Source of the DNA: Methanobacterium sp.
Lineage (GTDB): Archaea > Methanobacteriota > Methanobacteria > Methanobacteriales > Methanobacteriaceae
Assembly: GCA_012838205.1 (NCBI GenBank)
Contig: DUPR01000004.1
Span: forward strand, 1-26,029
Direction: 5' to 3'
Length of the DNA: 26,029 bases
Shown here piece after piece: positions 1 through 8,075 of the stretch (positions are counted from its first letter, which is position 1; each line of letters starts with the position of its first letter). The notes beneath the pieces are model-generated. The model was not told the origin of the DNA. It saw nothing but the letters and a program-made list of their open reading frames with translations, and made no database searches. A program made the position numbers and the translations under genes.

Positions 1-7
1 AAGTAGA

Positions 8-17
8 CTATATATTT
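8..17 (+). promoter_or_regulatory. Candidate TATA box of the first zinc-ribbon gene
   Basis: An AT-only TATA-like string lies about 30 nt before the start at 47, and an SD (AAGGGGAG) lies at 33-40. The spacing would give a very short leader. The window edge hides any BRE or operator further upstream, so this is a weak call. Confidence 0.3.
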
Positions 18-46
18 ATTGATGGAATATCAAAGGGGAGTTTGAT

Positions 47-736
47 ATGTATTGTCCAAATTGTGGAAGTGAAAACAAAGACGACGCCCAATTCTGTGAG
101 AGTTGTGGAACAAAGTTAGATGCAATTGGTGGAGATGTTAGTAGCCGTACTAAGACTAGCCAGAGCCCACCTTATTACCAGCAAGGCCCTGAAGCCAAAA
201 AACCTTCAACTATTCTTATAGTTTTGGGTTATATTTTTGCCCTTTTTGGTGGGTTAATAGGTATTGTTTTAGGTCTTTTCCTTTATTCTAAGAATAATCA
301 TGAAGCTAAAACCCATGGTAGAAACATTTTATTAATCTCGGCAGTGATGATAGTTTTAGGAGTTTTGGTAAGTGGTTATTTGGGGAGCACGGTAACAAAT
401 GATAACTATGACACTAGTAGTTCAAGCAGTGACTCATCTTCCAGTGACTACTCAACAACTAGTTCAACTGGTGGCCCTGTTTCGCTAGTAATCAGTTATT
501 CTGGTGAGTGGAGCGGTGCTGTATCTGACTCATCGGGAACGCGCAGCATAGAAGGATATGGTGATAAAACTATCAATTTGGGTAACATAAATGGTGCTGT
601 AGCAGCTAACGCCCAAAAATCCGATGCTGGCTCGGGAGTTTTAAGCATATCTTTGGAGCAAAATGGTAAAACCTTGAAAAAAACTAGTACAACATCTGAG
701 TATGGTTTAGCCCAAATATCTACCTATCTTGACTAA
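47..736 (+). CDS. Membrane-anchored zinc-ribbon protein with Ser-rich linker and beta-rich C-terminal domain
   Basis: Residues 3-21 form a Cys4 zinc ribbon (C3, C6, C17, C20). A Pro/Gln/Ser linker follows, then two hydrophobic segments (about 54-80 and 93-113), a Ser-rich stretch at 123-141 and a C-terminal domain at about 145-229. That domain resembles a family I recall from methanobacterial small proteins (W-S-G ... G-x-G-D-K-T-I, then a predicted beta pattern); this is recognition from memory only. With two membrane helices, the ribbon and the C-terminal domain should lie on the same side of the membrane; with only one true helix they would be separated. ATG 47 is supported by the SD AAGGGGAG at 33-40. 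The gene converges on the one at 862-1629. A sensing or scaffolding role is a guess. Confidence 0.85.
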   Translation: MYCPNCGSENKDDAQFCESCGTKLDAIGGDVSSRTKTSQSPPYYQQGPEAKKPSTILIVLGYIFALFGGLIGIVLGLFLYSKNNHEAKTHGRNILLISAVMIVLGVLVSGYLGSTVTNDNYDTSSSSSDSSSSDYSTTSSTGGPVSLVISYSGEWSGAVSDSSGTRSIEGYGDKTINLGNINGAVAANAQKSDAGSGVLSISLEQNGKTLKKTSTTSEYGLAQISTYLD

Positions 737-794
737 GAAAAAAACAAATCTCCTAATAAAATGAGATCAATCAAGAAGGATATGGTTTTAGTGA

Positions 795-839
795 TTTGAT
801 GGTCAACTCACTACCACTACAGTGAGTGGGCTAATCAAA
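795..839. repeat. Two-part inverted repeat between convergent genes
   Basis: The outer arms TTTGAT (795-800) and ATCAAA (834-839) enclose inner arms ACTCAC (806-811) and GTGAGT (822-827) with a 10-nt loop. The structure could form in transcripts of either strand. It sits in the 125-bp gap where 47-736 and 862-1629 converge, so it may be a transcript-end or RNA-stability element. No long T-tract follows it on the plus strand. Confidence 0.4.
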
Positions 840-861
840 CATTTATTTTATAATAAATTCA

Positions 862-1629
862 CTATTTTTTTTGTAATCTATGCTCTAAAATCCCACCACA
901 ATGGCATTCACAGATAAAGTCACCAGGTGATTCCCCAGTTTTAAGCTGGTAGTAGTCACCACAACTGTCACAAACCAGATAACCAGGGTTTAGATCCTTT
1001 TCTTTTTCAAACTCCATTATTTGGTTGACTATTTCCCAGGAAATTTCAGGACGGTGATGTGCACTGGTTTTTTCATTTTTACCCCTATCTATTCGGTATT
1101 TATCACTGGTGGGGATAGTATCGTTACTTGATGGATGGATATTTACTGTAGATTTATCTTGTGTTCTTTTGTTTTTAGATTCTCGGAGTGACTTTAATTT
1201 TTCACGGATTTGGGTGGTGTATGATTTTTTCGCATCCACTGGAGTTCCACAAGATAAACAGTAAGGTCTGCCAGGGGGAACTTCTTTAAGACATTTAGGG
1301 CACAATTTATCGGAAGAAGCGTTGGAATTAATTCGGCTACTGCACACTGGGCAATACACCAAGTCAGAACCTATTTCAGAATAACATCGGGGGCAAGTTG
1401 TTATTTCACGTTCATTGATGATTTTTTTGGTTTTTGTTCGGCACTCTTTACAAAAATCAATATCAGCATCAAATTCTGCATAACAATTAGGGCAGACACT
1501 TCTCTTATTCTCTGTGTCTGGCTTGTTTTTAGGGAGGGGGTTACCACATTTTGTGCAATATTTACTCCCCACTGGAAATATAGCATTGCAATTATTGCAT
1601 TGGAGAGTGTTATCTCCTTCACCATTCAT
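862..1629 (-). CDS. Five-module zinc-ribbon protein
   Basis: Four consecutive Cys4 ribbons are visible: C11/C14/C25/C28, C46/C49/C60/C63, C79/C82/C93/C96 and C110/C113/C124/C127. A basic, probably disordered linker (about 133-200) follows. The C-terminus carries a different module at about 216-252 with the pattern GYLVCxxCG, a Y-Y, ExPxDF and CxCGG (C220, C223, C242, C244, with C240 extra). No membrane segment is present. ATG 1629 has a good SD, GGTGAGG, at 1638-1644. The gene lies 42 bp downstream of the 3-helix membrane gene at 1672-1902 on the same strand and may be co-transcribed with it. Such arrays usually bind protein or nucleic acid partners, but the partner here is unknown. Four ribbons plus the GYLVC module is the densest Cys arrangement in the window. 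Confidence 0.85.
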   Translation of the reverse strand: MNGEGDNTLQCNNCNAIFPVGSKYCTKCGNPLPKNKPDTENKRSVCPNCYAEFDADIDFCKECRTKTKKIINEREITTCPRCYSEIGSDLVYCPVCSSRINSNASSDKLCPKCLKEVPPGRPYCLSCGTPVDAKKSYTTQIREKLKSLRESKNKRTQDKSTVNIHPSSNDTIPTSDKYRIDRGKNEKTSAHHRPEISWEIVNQIMEFEKEKDLNPGYLVCDSCGDYYQLKTGESPGDFICECHCGGILEHRLQKK

Positions 1630-1671
1630 TGGATGATCCTCACCAAATGTTGACTTGATTTATAGCTTGGT

Positions 1672-1902
1672 CTATTTTTTAATCATGATAAGGATTAATA
1701 AAGGTAGAATTGCACCAAATAAATTTAGTAGGGCAATGGTTAGGTCGTTGATTAGTATATTGCCTATCACTAGGGAAATAACTCCGATAACATATAAAAC
1801 CAAGAAGTACAAGTTAATATTGGGATCTTTCTGGATCACGGTTTTATAGAACTGAATTATCCACCCTATCACTATCACTATCATTCCTGCTGTTAAATAC
1901 AT
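1672..1902 (-). CDS. Small membrane protein with three predicted helices
   Basis: This 76-residue, very hydrophobic protein has three likely transmembrane helices (about 2-18, 30-50 and 52-73), separated by a short charged loop (about 19-29) and closed by a Lys-Lys tail. I do not recognise the family. ATG 1902 is supported by AGAGGT seven to eight nt upstream, and the next gene on this strand (862-1629) starts 42 bp downstream, which suggests an operon. An overlapping plus-strand frame at 1655-1849 looks like an antisense shadow. The helix pattern and SD make this the real strand. Confidence 0.65.
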   Translation of the reverse strand: MYLTAGMIVIVIGWIIQFYKTVIQKDPNINLYFLVLYVIGVISLVIGNILINDLTIALLNLFGAILPLLILIMIKK

Positions 1903-2267
1903 AAAAAAAACCTCTTTTAATTTGTATAATTACAAAGTCATTCGTATAATTTATATATTATAAAGAATTTATCAACTTTACTTTTTTTTTGATTTATATT
2001 TTCTGATTCTTTGAGGTTAGGTTAGTGATAATTTTGTATATATCCATTTAGATATAATATAAATTTCGTGGTAATTGATTTTAAAATTCTGAAGATTAGT
2101 TTTAACGGGTTATATCAATTCTAAGGTGGTTTCCAATATGTATGTTTTATAGTAATAGTCTCATTTTTTTTCAATGAATTTAATATAGGTGTGAGAAATA
2201 TTACTTTTGTCTAAAACTAAAATTTTGTTCAGAGAATATTTTATACTACTATAACCGGAGGATTAAC
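1903..2267. other. AT-rich intergenic region between divergent genes, with a mini-ORF
   Basis: This 365-bp gap holds promoters for the genes at 1902 (minus) and 2268 (plus). TATA-like strings lie near 1945-1962 (usable on the minus strand) and 2053-2064 (plus). A strong SD, AAGGTGGT at 2123-2130, is followed by an ATG at 2138 that opens only a 4-codon frame ending at 2152. This could be a leader peptide or the stub of a lost gene, since ribbon genes here also start Met-Tyr. I see nothing else coding. Confidence 0.4.
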
Positions 2268-2453
2268 ATGGTGTTATTCAAGAAGATAAAAGAAATTAGT
2301 AAGACTAAAGTAAAAAATGATAAAGGTTACTTGGTGTGTAATGATTGTGGAGGTTATTATAAACTAAAAGCAGAAGAATCACCCAGTGATTTCGTGGCTT
2401 GTGAATGTGGTGGAAAACTGAAACACAAAAAAAAGTTAAAAACACCAGATTAA
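2268..2453 (+). CDS. Stand-alone GYLVC-type zinc-ribbon protein
   Basis: The 61-residue protein is little more than one copy of a module also found at 862-1629 (C-terminus), 3036-3707 (N-terminus) and 16711-17481 (N-terminus). It has GYLVC (C24), C27, G-G-Y-Y, an ExSPxDF stretch, then C45-x-C47-G-G. Basic tails flank the module (about 5-19 and 50-59), so nucleic-acid contact is possible but not shown. Metal binding by the four Cys is inferred from spacing. ATG 2268 has a textbook SD, CCGGAGG, about seven nt upstream. The gene stands alone and faces the minus-strand gene at 2601-2834. I recall this motif as common in Methanobacteriales proteins but know of no assigned function. Confidence 0.8.
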   Translation: MVLFKKIKEISKTKVKNDKGYLVCNDCGGYYKLKAEESPSDFVACECGGKLKHKKKLKTPD

Positions 2454-2600
2454 AATCTAACAAAACCTTGCAACATATTCGAGAAAAATAAGCATTAATC
2501 AAGAGATACTGGAACAGTAGAATAGAAGATATCCACAATCTCGTAGCAAATAAAATCGTTGCAAAAAAGGAAAAGTCTTAATTTATTCCTATTATCCCTA

Positions 2601-2834
2601 TTAATCCTTGATTAATATGAAATCACCTTTACGGTGACATGCAAATATACCTTTTACTGTGTAATAGGGCCCATGTTCTGAATCTTCTTTTACAACATTT
2701 CCTGCACCTACAAACATTACACTCTCAATATCATGGGGTTTGATTCCAGTTTCCTTCTCCAAAGCTAATAAAACAGTTTCTTTAATTGATTCAGAGAATT
2801 GTATTTCAACATCATCATAAGCAGCATCAGTCAT
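2601..2834 (-). CDS. Small acidic protein of unknown function
   Basis: This is a 77-residue soluble protein with no Cys4 ribbon (a single Cys), no signal peptide and no membrane segment. The first half looks helical and acidic. The second half has a beta-like pattern (V-M-F-V-G-A-G-N, then Y-Y-T-V-K-G-I-F and D-F-I-L-I). The protein-like alternation and an SD (AGGTGAT at 2840-2846) ending five nt before ATG 2834 argue that it is real. An ATG at 2837-2839 is out of frame and opens only two codons. The family is not recognised. Upstream lies a divergent promoter region shared with the gene at 3036. Confidence 0.65.
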   Translation of the reverse strand: MTDAAYDDVEIQFSESIKETVLLALEKETGIKPHDIESVMFVGAGNVVKEDSEHGPYYTVKGIFACHRKGDFILIKD

Positions 2835-2926
2835 TTCATATCACCTAAAAATCAATTGTTATAGGTGATTAATAAAAATGATGGGTTATAACCCTAAAAA
2901 ACTTAAGCACATTGCGACTTAAAATT

Positions 2927-2935
2927 ATTTATATC
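2927..2935. promoter_or_regulatory. TATA-like element in the 2835-3035 divergent region
   Basis: ATTTATATC on the plus strand reads as a TATAAAT form on the minus strand. For the minus-strand gene (start 2834) it would give a leader of roughly 65 nt, and for the plus-strand gene (start 3036) roughly 75 nt. One of these promoters is probably here, but I cannot decide which. Confidence 0.3.
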
Positions 2936-3035
2936 AAATAAAAGAATTTCTAAATATAAATCACTTCACCCCCTAGATAATTTTTGAAAACTTTTTACAA
3001 GCAGCAGGGGTTAACATAGATGGATGGTATAAAAA

Positions 3036-3707
3036 ATGGGTTATTTAGTTTGCAATCAGTGCGGCGGCTACTACCAACTTCAAGAAGGAGAAAAACCAAC
3101 AGATTTTAGTGATGAATGTGAATGTGGTGGGAAATTATACTACACAGAAACTTTCAACAACCCTGAAGAACCCGTAACCTGTCCCTATTGTGGGAGCAAA
3201 ACCCATGATGATGCCAGTATTTGCCCAAAATGTGGTGAAAACTTGGTTTTCAAATCAGGTAATGATGATCTAGGACATTTATATGAAGAAGAAAAACTAC
3301 TCCATAAAAAAAGAAAAACCATCCAAGAGTATGGGACTGGTTTAAAAGCAAAATCTAAACGAAAAGAGCTAAAGCATGCTTTCGATCTTCAAGAAATTCT
3401 AGATTTAAGGGAATCATACTTGATTAAAGCTAAAGATAAATCTATTATAATTCTTAAATATGGATTGGAAGATGATAATGGGCGATTCATAAGTTTCGAA
3501 GATATTACGGCTGCTGAAATAGTTGAAGGTGTTCGTCAGGAAAAATCAGGATTTGACCGTTTGATTAAAACTGGTACTTCCCTTTTTGATTCGGGTAAAA
3601 AAAATCTTAAAATAAATCACACCGATGGGGAAATCTTCCTGGCAGGTGTGAAAAAGGGTGATGCCACTAAACTGGTTAGTTTTCTAAATCGAAAGCTTAA
3701 CCTATGA
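3036..3707 (+). CDS. Zinc-ribbon protein with C-terminal PH-like domain
   Basis: Residues 1-35 are a GYLVC-type module (C6, C9, C28, C30). Residues 49-66 are a classic Cys4 ribbon (C49, C52, C63, C66). A Lys/Arg/Glu-rich linker (about 85-120) follows. The C-terminal 100 residues have the look of a bacterial PH-like domain: a beta strand ending S-I-I-I-L-K-Y-G-L, then R-F-I-S-F-E-D-I-T, and a final helix. There is no membrane segment. The start is ATG 3036. Its SD (GGATGGT at 3022-3028) is weaker than its neighbours'. The order of this gene followed by a ribbon-TM-exodomain gene (3936) is repeated at 16711-18088. The domain call is by eye. PH-like domains often bind membranes or peptides, so a membrane-associated adaptor is possible. 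Confidence 0.8.
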   Translation: MGYLVCNQCGGYYQLQEGEKPTDFSDECECGGKLYYTETFNNPEEPVTCPYCGSKTHDDASICPKCGENLVFKSGNDDLGHLYEEEKLLHKKRKTIQEYGTGLKAKSKRKELKHAFDLQEILDLRESYLIKAKDKSIIILKYGLEDDNGRFISFEDITAAEIVEGVRQEKSGFDRLIKTGTSLFDSGKKNLKINHTDGEIFLAGVKKGDATKLVSFLNRKLNL

Positions 3708-3729
3708 AAAAAAGCTTAACCTATGAAAA
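3692..3729 (+). repeat. Perfect 19-bp tandem duplication over a stop codon
   Basis: The unit AAAGCTTAACCTATGAAAA occurs twice head to tail (3692-3710 and 3711-3729) with no mismatch. The first copy contains the last codons and the TGA (3705-3707) of the gene at 3036. The second copy lies outside the coding region. It looks like a recent replication-slippage event and does not change the protein. Confidence 0.9.
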
Positions 3730-3731
3730 AC

Positions 3732-3763
3732 TATCATTATAATGATAATTGAAGGTATCATTA
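3732..3763. repeat. Triple TATCATTA/TAATGATA element with two alternative hairpins
   Basis: TATCATTA (3732-3739), TAATGATA (3740-3747) and TATCATTA (3756-3763) stand in a row. The first two form a 16-bp perfect palindrome. The last two form an 8-bp stem with an 8-nt loop. The pairings exclude each other. The site follows the gene at 3036 by 25 nt, so it could be a 3' RNA structure or a DNA-binding site for a dimeric protein. Confidence 0.5.
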
Positions 3764-3874
3764 ACAATCCCCCCTAACAGCTAGAGTTATCTATACTAGG
3801 AACACTCATCCAGTGATCTGGTTTTGGACATAGGATTATAAATGTATGGTAAAATCAATCCATACTATCCAATA

Positions 3875-3890
3875 AATTAAAGTTTATATA
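3875..3890 (+). promoter_or_regulatory. BRE/TATA promoter of the gene at 3936
   Basis: A clean archaeal TATA box, TTTATATA, at 3883-3890 is preceded by an A-rich BRE-like stretch. Transcription would begin near 3913-3916, leaving a leader of about 20 nt that contains the SD GGAAGGT. An inverted repeat, GTATGG (3844-3849) and CCATAC (3860-3865), lies just upstream and could be a regulator site. Confidence 0.5.
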
Positions 3891-3935
3891 CAATTTTTAT
3901 GATTGTCAGTTTTAAATTAATGGAAGGTACTATAC

Positions 3936-4532
3936 ATGGGACAACGAGTTTGCAAGGAATGTGGATTGGAAAATGAGGAAAATGCGGAGTATTGTATGGA
4001 ATGCGGATCCAAACTGCATCCAGCGAATATTCACAATGACCAAGAAAATCCTCTCTTAGATTTTTTATCGAAAAACTCCAAGACCCTAATATTTATCGTG
4101 GCCATGGTCGCTCTTTTAGGGGTTACTATCGAATTTTTAGGCTTTATGAATGAATACAATGAAGCATCAGGGCCTTACCTAACAAATTTAAACCAATCCA
4201 ATGAGCAAACAATTCAAAAGGCACAATGGCATCAAGTATCCAACTACACCGGCACTGGAAATACCCACTATTCATTTACCATTAAGGGTGAAAAATTCAG
4301 GCTGGTACTTAATGCCACACCCACTCGAAATTATAACACCAACTTCATGAAAGTGGATGTTAAAGATGCACGTAACATTCTAGACTCTGGGAAGCTAAAC
4401 TGGGGACCAAGATCAGCAGTGAAAAGTAAAGAAAAAACAATCAACATCACTGCCCCACCTGGAAAATACTATATCAATGTGCAAACCAAAGATTTGAAAA
4501 AATGGAAAGTCACAGTCTATGACTATTATTAG
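3936..4532 (+). CDS. Zinc-ribbon, single-TM protein with duplicated exodomain (copy A)
   Basis: The N-terminal Cys4 ribbon has C6, C9, C20 and C23. One transmembrane helix lies at about 49-70, then a linker, then a C-terminal domain from W98 to the end. That domain aligns without gaps to the last 101 residues of the protein at 17495-18088, with 55 of 101 identical by my hand count. Blocks such as ATPT-x-NYNTN, SG-x-x-NWGP and the ending VTVYDYY are shared. With one helix and a cytosolic metal ribbon, the domain should face outside. ATG 3936 has the SD GGAAGGT and a good TATA box upstream. The exodomain is beta-rich in appearance, but I do not recognise a named family. A membrane-bound sensor or surface-binding protein is inferred. 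Confidence 0.85.
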   Translation: MGQRVCKECGLENEENAEYCMECGSKLHPANIHNDQENPLLDFLSKNSKTLIFIVAMVALLGVTIEFLGFMNEYNEASGPYLTNLNQSNEQTIQKAQWHQVSNYTGTGNTHYSFTIKGEKFRLVLNATPTRNYNTNFMKVDVKDARNILDSGKLNWGPRSAVKSKEKTINITAPPGKYYINVQTKDLKKWKVTVYDYY

Positions 4533-4941
4533 TATACTGACATTGGGGGAGGATACATGAATAGGATACTTCATAACTTGGTTATAAGTAGATAATAACT
4601 ACTCCTTTCGGCACACATCCTTGTTATTAATCTTAAACTTAATAACATCTTTTTTTATTATTGCTACAATAAATTATAAGACATCCTATGGACTAAACAT
4701 AATTTTAACGATAATTACCAAGAGAATTAACAATTTAATAATATATTTAATTATTGTAGGGGATGCTAAATTGCACCAAAAAGATAAACATCCACAAGAG
4801 GCTAGAATAGATTTTATTAAGAAAAAACCTTGGAATAGATCAGAAAAATAACGTTATCGTTTTAACAACCCAAAATCATGACACTCTAAAAGTTAATGAC
4901 ACTTATCACAAATTGTTCAAAGTTTCAGGGGAAAAAATAAT
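4533..4941. other. 409-bp AT-rich gap with SD-equipped short frames
   Basis: No convincing long gene is present. A very strong SD (GGGGGAGG, 4545-4552) precedes a 12-codon frame, ATG 4557 to TAA 4595. A second SD (AGGGGAT, 4758-4764) precedes a TTG-started 26-codon frame (4771-4851). A longer TTG frame from 4621 is mostly low-complexity Ile/Leu/Asn/Thr, as expected from AT-rich DNA. The promoter of the kinase at 4942 must also lie here, but no clear TATA box stands out at the right distance. Confidence 0.4.
4771..4851 (+). CDS. Possible 26-residue peptide or gene remnant
   Basis: A TTG start six nt after AGGGGAT opens a hydrophilic 26-codon frame rich in Lys, Gln and Pro and ending in TAA. 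Its composition differs from the AT-driven Ile/Asn bias upstream, which is the only protein-like sign. It resembles nothing I know. It could be the 3' end of a decayed gene or chance. Confidence 0.2.
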   Translation: MHQKDKHPQEARIDFIKKKPWNRSEK

Positions 4942-7110
4942 ATGAAACAAAATATATCTGGTGTTGATGATCAAACAGAACTAGATTTAGTTAAAAGTTT
5001 AGAAGAACGTGTGAAAGAGTTGAATTGTCTCTATGGTGTTTCTAAGTCACTATCTTCCAATGATAAATCCTTAGATGAAGTTTTGAATGAAGTTGTTAAT
5101 ATTATTATTCCTGCATTCCAATACCCTGAACTAACTTGTGTTAGGATAATAATAAATGGAATGGAATTTAAAACCAACCCCTTCCAAGAGACTCAATGGA
5201 AAATATCATCTGAATTATCAACTCCTGAAGAAAAAATAGGTGTTCTAGAAGTATTTTACATAGAAAATGTCCATAATGAATTGGGAGATCCTTTCCTTAA
5301 GGAAGAAAAAGATTTAATTAAGTATATATCCATTGAATTAATGAGATTTTTAAGACGGAAAAAAGCTGAAACCTTACTGAAGGAAAGTGAAGAGAACCTT
5401 CGTCTAATTCTAACATCCGCAGCTGAAGCTATTTATGGATTAGATCAGGATGGTAATTGTACATTCTGCAATCCGGCTTGTATTCACCTATTGGGTTATG
5501 AGAATCCTGAAGAATTACTGGGAAAGAATATGCATAATCTTATTCATGCTCATGATCAAATTTCCCCTAATACTGGAAGCTGCCCAGTTGATCAGTCTTA
5601 TAAAACTGGAGAACGGGTTCATTCGGATAATATTGTGTTTTGGAGGAAGGATGGTAGCTATTTTAATGCTGAGTGCTGGTCATATCCCAAAATTAGGGAT
5701 GGTGAAATTGTTGGGGCTGTTGTAACCTTTGTAGATATCACAAAACGTTTAGATATTGAAAAGGACAGGGACCGTTTATTTAATTTTTCAATAGATATGT
5801 TGTGTATTGCTGGCTTTGATGGGTACTTTAAAAAATTAAACCCTGCTTGGGAGAAAACCCTTGGCTGGACCACAACTGAACTCACTTCTAAACCATACTT
5901 AGAATTTGTACACCCCGAAGACCGCAAATCAACCATTAAAGCTGTAGAAGGTGTTGAAAAAGGTCATAATATATTAAAATTCGATAACCGGTATTTATGT
6001 AAGGATGGTTCCTACAAATGGATTTCATGGAACACTTATTTAATGCCAGAGGAAGGATTGGTGTTTGGAGTAGCACGTGATGTAACTGAACTTAAAAAAA
6101 ATGAAGAAGCTTTAAAAGAAAATGAAAAAAAATATAGGAAAATTTTTGAAAATGTGCAGGATGTTTTCTACCAGACCAACCTTGAAGGAATAATAACCGA
6201 AATAAGTCCATCAATTGAAAGATATTCCAATTATAAACCCAATGAACTCATTGGAAAACCTGTCCAACTGGTGTATTCGGACCCTGAAGATAGAAACGAG
6301 CTTTTAAAAGCTATCGAGGAAGACGGTGAAGTTTCAGACTATGAAGTTACACTGGTAAACAAAGATAAAGACTTACTTAACATATCAGTCAACGCTCATT
6401 ATCTGTTTAACTCACAAAACCAGCCTATCGGTATTGAAGGTTCTTTAAGGGATATTAGTGATAGGAAAAAAGTAGAACTAGCACTGCGAAAATCTTTGGA
6501 AGAAAAAGAATTGCTAGTAAAGGAAATACATCATCGAGTGAAAAACAATTTAATGGTCATATCCAGCCTTCTGAACCTCCAATCCAGATATATTAAAGAT
6601 AAAAAGGCTTTAAGCATGTTTAGGGAAAGTCAGAACAGGGCTAAATCAATGGCCCTAATACACGAACGACTGTACCGCTCAACTGATTTAAAAAGCATTG
6701 ATTTTGGTGATTACATCCGTACTCTGGCAATGGACCTTTACCGCACCTATGTGACTGAACCTGAACGTGTGAAAATAGATATGAATGTTGAAAATATCAT
6801 GATCGACATAAACACAGCCATCCCCCTAGGATTGATAATAAATGAACTTTTATCCAACTCCATGAAACACGCCTTCCCTGGAAAAAAAGAAGGCGAAATT
6901 AATCTAGAATTTGGAATAAAAGATGATGAACATTTTCTTATAATACGTGATGATGGAATTGGCTTTCCAAGCGATGTGGACTATAAAAATACAAGTTCCC
7001 TTGGATTGCAACTAGTTAACACTTTAACTAGACAGATAAATGGGGAAATAGAGCTAGATGCTACTAATGGTACCAAGTTCATTATAAAATTCAAAGAAAT
7101 GGAATATTAA
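4942..7110 (+). CDS. Soluble multi-PAS sensor histidine kinase (HisKA_2 type)
   Basis: The 722-residue protein has no membrane segment. A coiled start (10-30) leads into a GAF-like region (about 30-140). Three PAS domains follow (about 150-275, 278-385 and 395-512). The phosphoacceptor region is of HisKA_2 type, [10 protein letters not shown] at 528-537, with His531 (the one before Arg) the expected phosphosite. A HATPase_c domain follows, with N box N634-ELLSN, G1 box D670-D-G-I-G-F and a G-L-x-L-V-N second box. All catalytic motifs are intact. Such kinases sense cytosolic signals such as redox state, ligands or light. No haem or flavin residue was identified. No response regulator lies nearby, so the partner is elsewhere. 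ATG 4942 has the SD AGGGGA. Confidence 0.93.
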   Translation: MKQNISGVDDQTELDLVKSLEERVKELNCLYGVSKSLSSNDKSLDEVLNEVVNIIIPAFQYPELTCVRIIINGMEFKTNPFQETQWKISSELSTPEEKIGVLEVFYIENVHNELGDPFLKEEKDLIKYISIELMRFLRRKKAETLLKESEENLRLILTSAAEAIYGLDQDGNCTFCNPACIHLLGYENPEELLGKNMHNLIHAHDQISPNTGSCPVDQSYKTGERVHSDNIVFWRKDGSYFNAECWSYPKIRDGEIVGAVVTFVDITKRLDIEKDRDRLFNFSIDMLCIAGFDGYFKKLNPAWEKTLGWTTTELTSKPYLEFVHPEDRKSTIKAVEGVEKGHNILKFDNRYLCKDGSYKWISWNTYLMPEEGLVFGVARDVTELKKNEEALKENEKKYRKIFENVQDVFYQTNLEGIITEISPSIERYSNYKPNELIGKPVQLVYSDPEDRNELLKAIEEDGEVSDYEVTLVNKDKDLLNISVNAHYLFNSQNQPIGIEGSLRDISDRKKVELALRKSLEEKELLVKEIHHRVKNNLMVISSLLNLQSRYIKDKKALSMFRESQNRAKSMALIHERLYRSTDLKSIDFGDYIRTLAMDLYRTYVTEPERVKIDMNVENIMIDINTAIPLGLIINELLSNSMKHAFPGKKEGEINLEFGIKDDEHFLIIRDDGIGFPSDVDYKNTSSLGLQLVNTLTRQINGEIELDATNGTKFIIKFKEMEY

Positions 7111-7405
7111 AACACCCCTAAATGAGTTATAGGTCCCTAAATTCGGTAAAGATAATAAGATTTAGCTAAGAACATTATTATCATGATAACCTGAAAATTA
7201 ATAAATTTATAACACTTACAATTTTTTTAAAAAAAAAGACGATTTTTATTTTTGATTAATGTATTATACCAATATATATCTGTTAATTAGATTTATAAGA
7301 TACTTAGAAGAGCTAAAAAAGTAACTAATACCAATCTCATAACACAAACTTTTAAATCGGAAATACTAAAGATTAATCTAAATTGAAACAATTGGAGGCG
7401 TTCTG
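7111..7405. other. Intergenic region with a small palindrome and T/A tracts
   Basis: A 12-bp perfect palindrome, TTATCATGATAA, lies at 7178-7189. T and A tracts at 7222-7254 probably end kinase transcription. A TTTTAAAT string near 7348-7356 may be the TATA box of the gene at 7406, about 50 nt before its start. Nothing coding is seen. Confidence 0.35.
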
Positions 7406-8074
7406 TTGGACCAAAGACACCAAGAATATATAGAATATTACCAGTCAAGATTGAAAAAATATGAAAACAATCCATTATATCCCAATTCTTACCAGTCAGA
7501 AAAAGCATTATACGATGCAATAGCAAACGCATCAGACATTGAAGAATCAGGAAAAATAGTGGAGTCAGAAAATCTAGCAGTTAAAAATGCCATAGCCCTG
7601 GTGAAAGATCAGGAAACTGCACGAAAGAAACATTATGAAGAACTAAAAGAATATATTAGGCTTCACGCTCCAGAAAGGATTCTTGACAAGGTGGATTCTG
7701 TGGAAACAGATTTAGAACTCGTTAAAATGGTTAATGATATTGAAAGTGAAGTTAGTATAGAGATCATTGTGGATTTATTCACCCAAGAAATCTACAATGA
7801 CCTTATGATGTTAGAAGAAATTGAAGTATACCAGTCTGCAGAAGTGCCTGATGAATGGAAAAATGAGATAAATCATCAAATACCTCAAGAAATGATTGAA
7901 GAAGGGGTTAAAGATTGGAAAGAGTCATTTGTTCCCAATGCACGGAACTGGGATCCTAACTGGCAATACAATGCCAGCCTTATCTGGGAAGAAAGGCACA
8001 GAAGAGTAATCCCAATACCAGATGAAATACTGGAAAAAAGGATCAAGCAGTTTAAAACTTACAGGGGGATTTAA
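7406..8074 (+). CDS. Unknown soluble helical protein (first of a coupled pair)
   Basis: This is a 222-residue, acidic, Glu/Lys-rich and probably all-helical protein with no Cys clusters, signal peptide or membrane segment. The last third is Trp-rich ([19 protein letters not shown]). I do not recognise the family. The start is TTG 7406, chosen because GGAGG at 7393-7397 ends eight nt before it. The stop TAA (8072-8074) is separated by a single base from the TTG start of the next gene, so the two are almost surely co-translated. The predicted helices and acidity suit a protein-protein role, but nothing shows a reaction. Confidence 0.75.
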   Translation: MDQRHQEYIEYYQSRLKKYENNPLYPNSYQSEKALYDAIANASDIEESGKIVESENLAVKNAIALVKDQETARKKHYEELKEYIRLHAPERILDKVDSVETDLELVKMVNDIESEVSIEIIVDLFTQEIYNDLMMLEEIEVYQSAEVPDEWKNEINHQIPQEMIEEGVKDWKESFVPNARNWDPNWQYNASLIWEERHRRVIPIPDEILEKRIKQFKTYRGI

Positions 8075-8075
8075 C

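Noticed and set aside
1655..1849. 64-codon plus-strand frame opposite the 3-helix membrane protein
   Set aside because: It has no SD and an irregular composition. The minus frame has an SD and a clear helix pattern.
4621..4851. 76-codon plus-strand frame from a TTG
   Set aside because: The first 50 residues are Ile/Leu/Asn/Thr low-complexity typical of AT-rich DNA, and no SD precedes 4621. Only the last 26 codons have an SD and protein-like composition.
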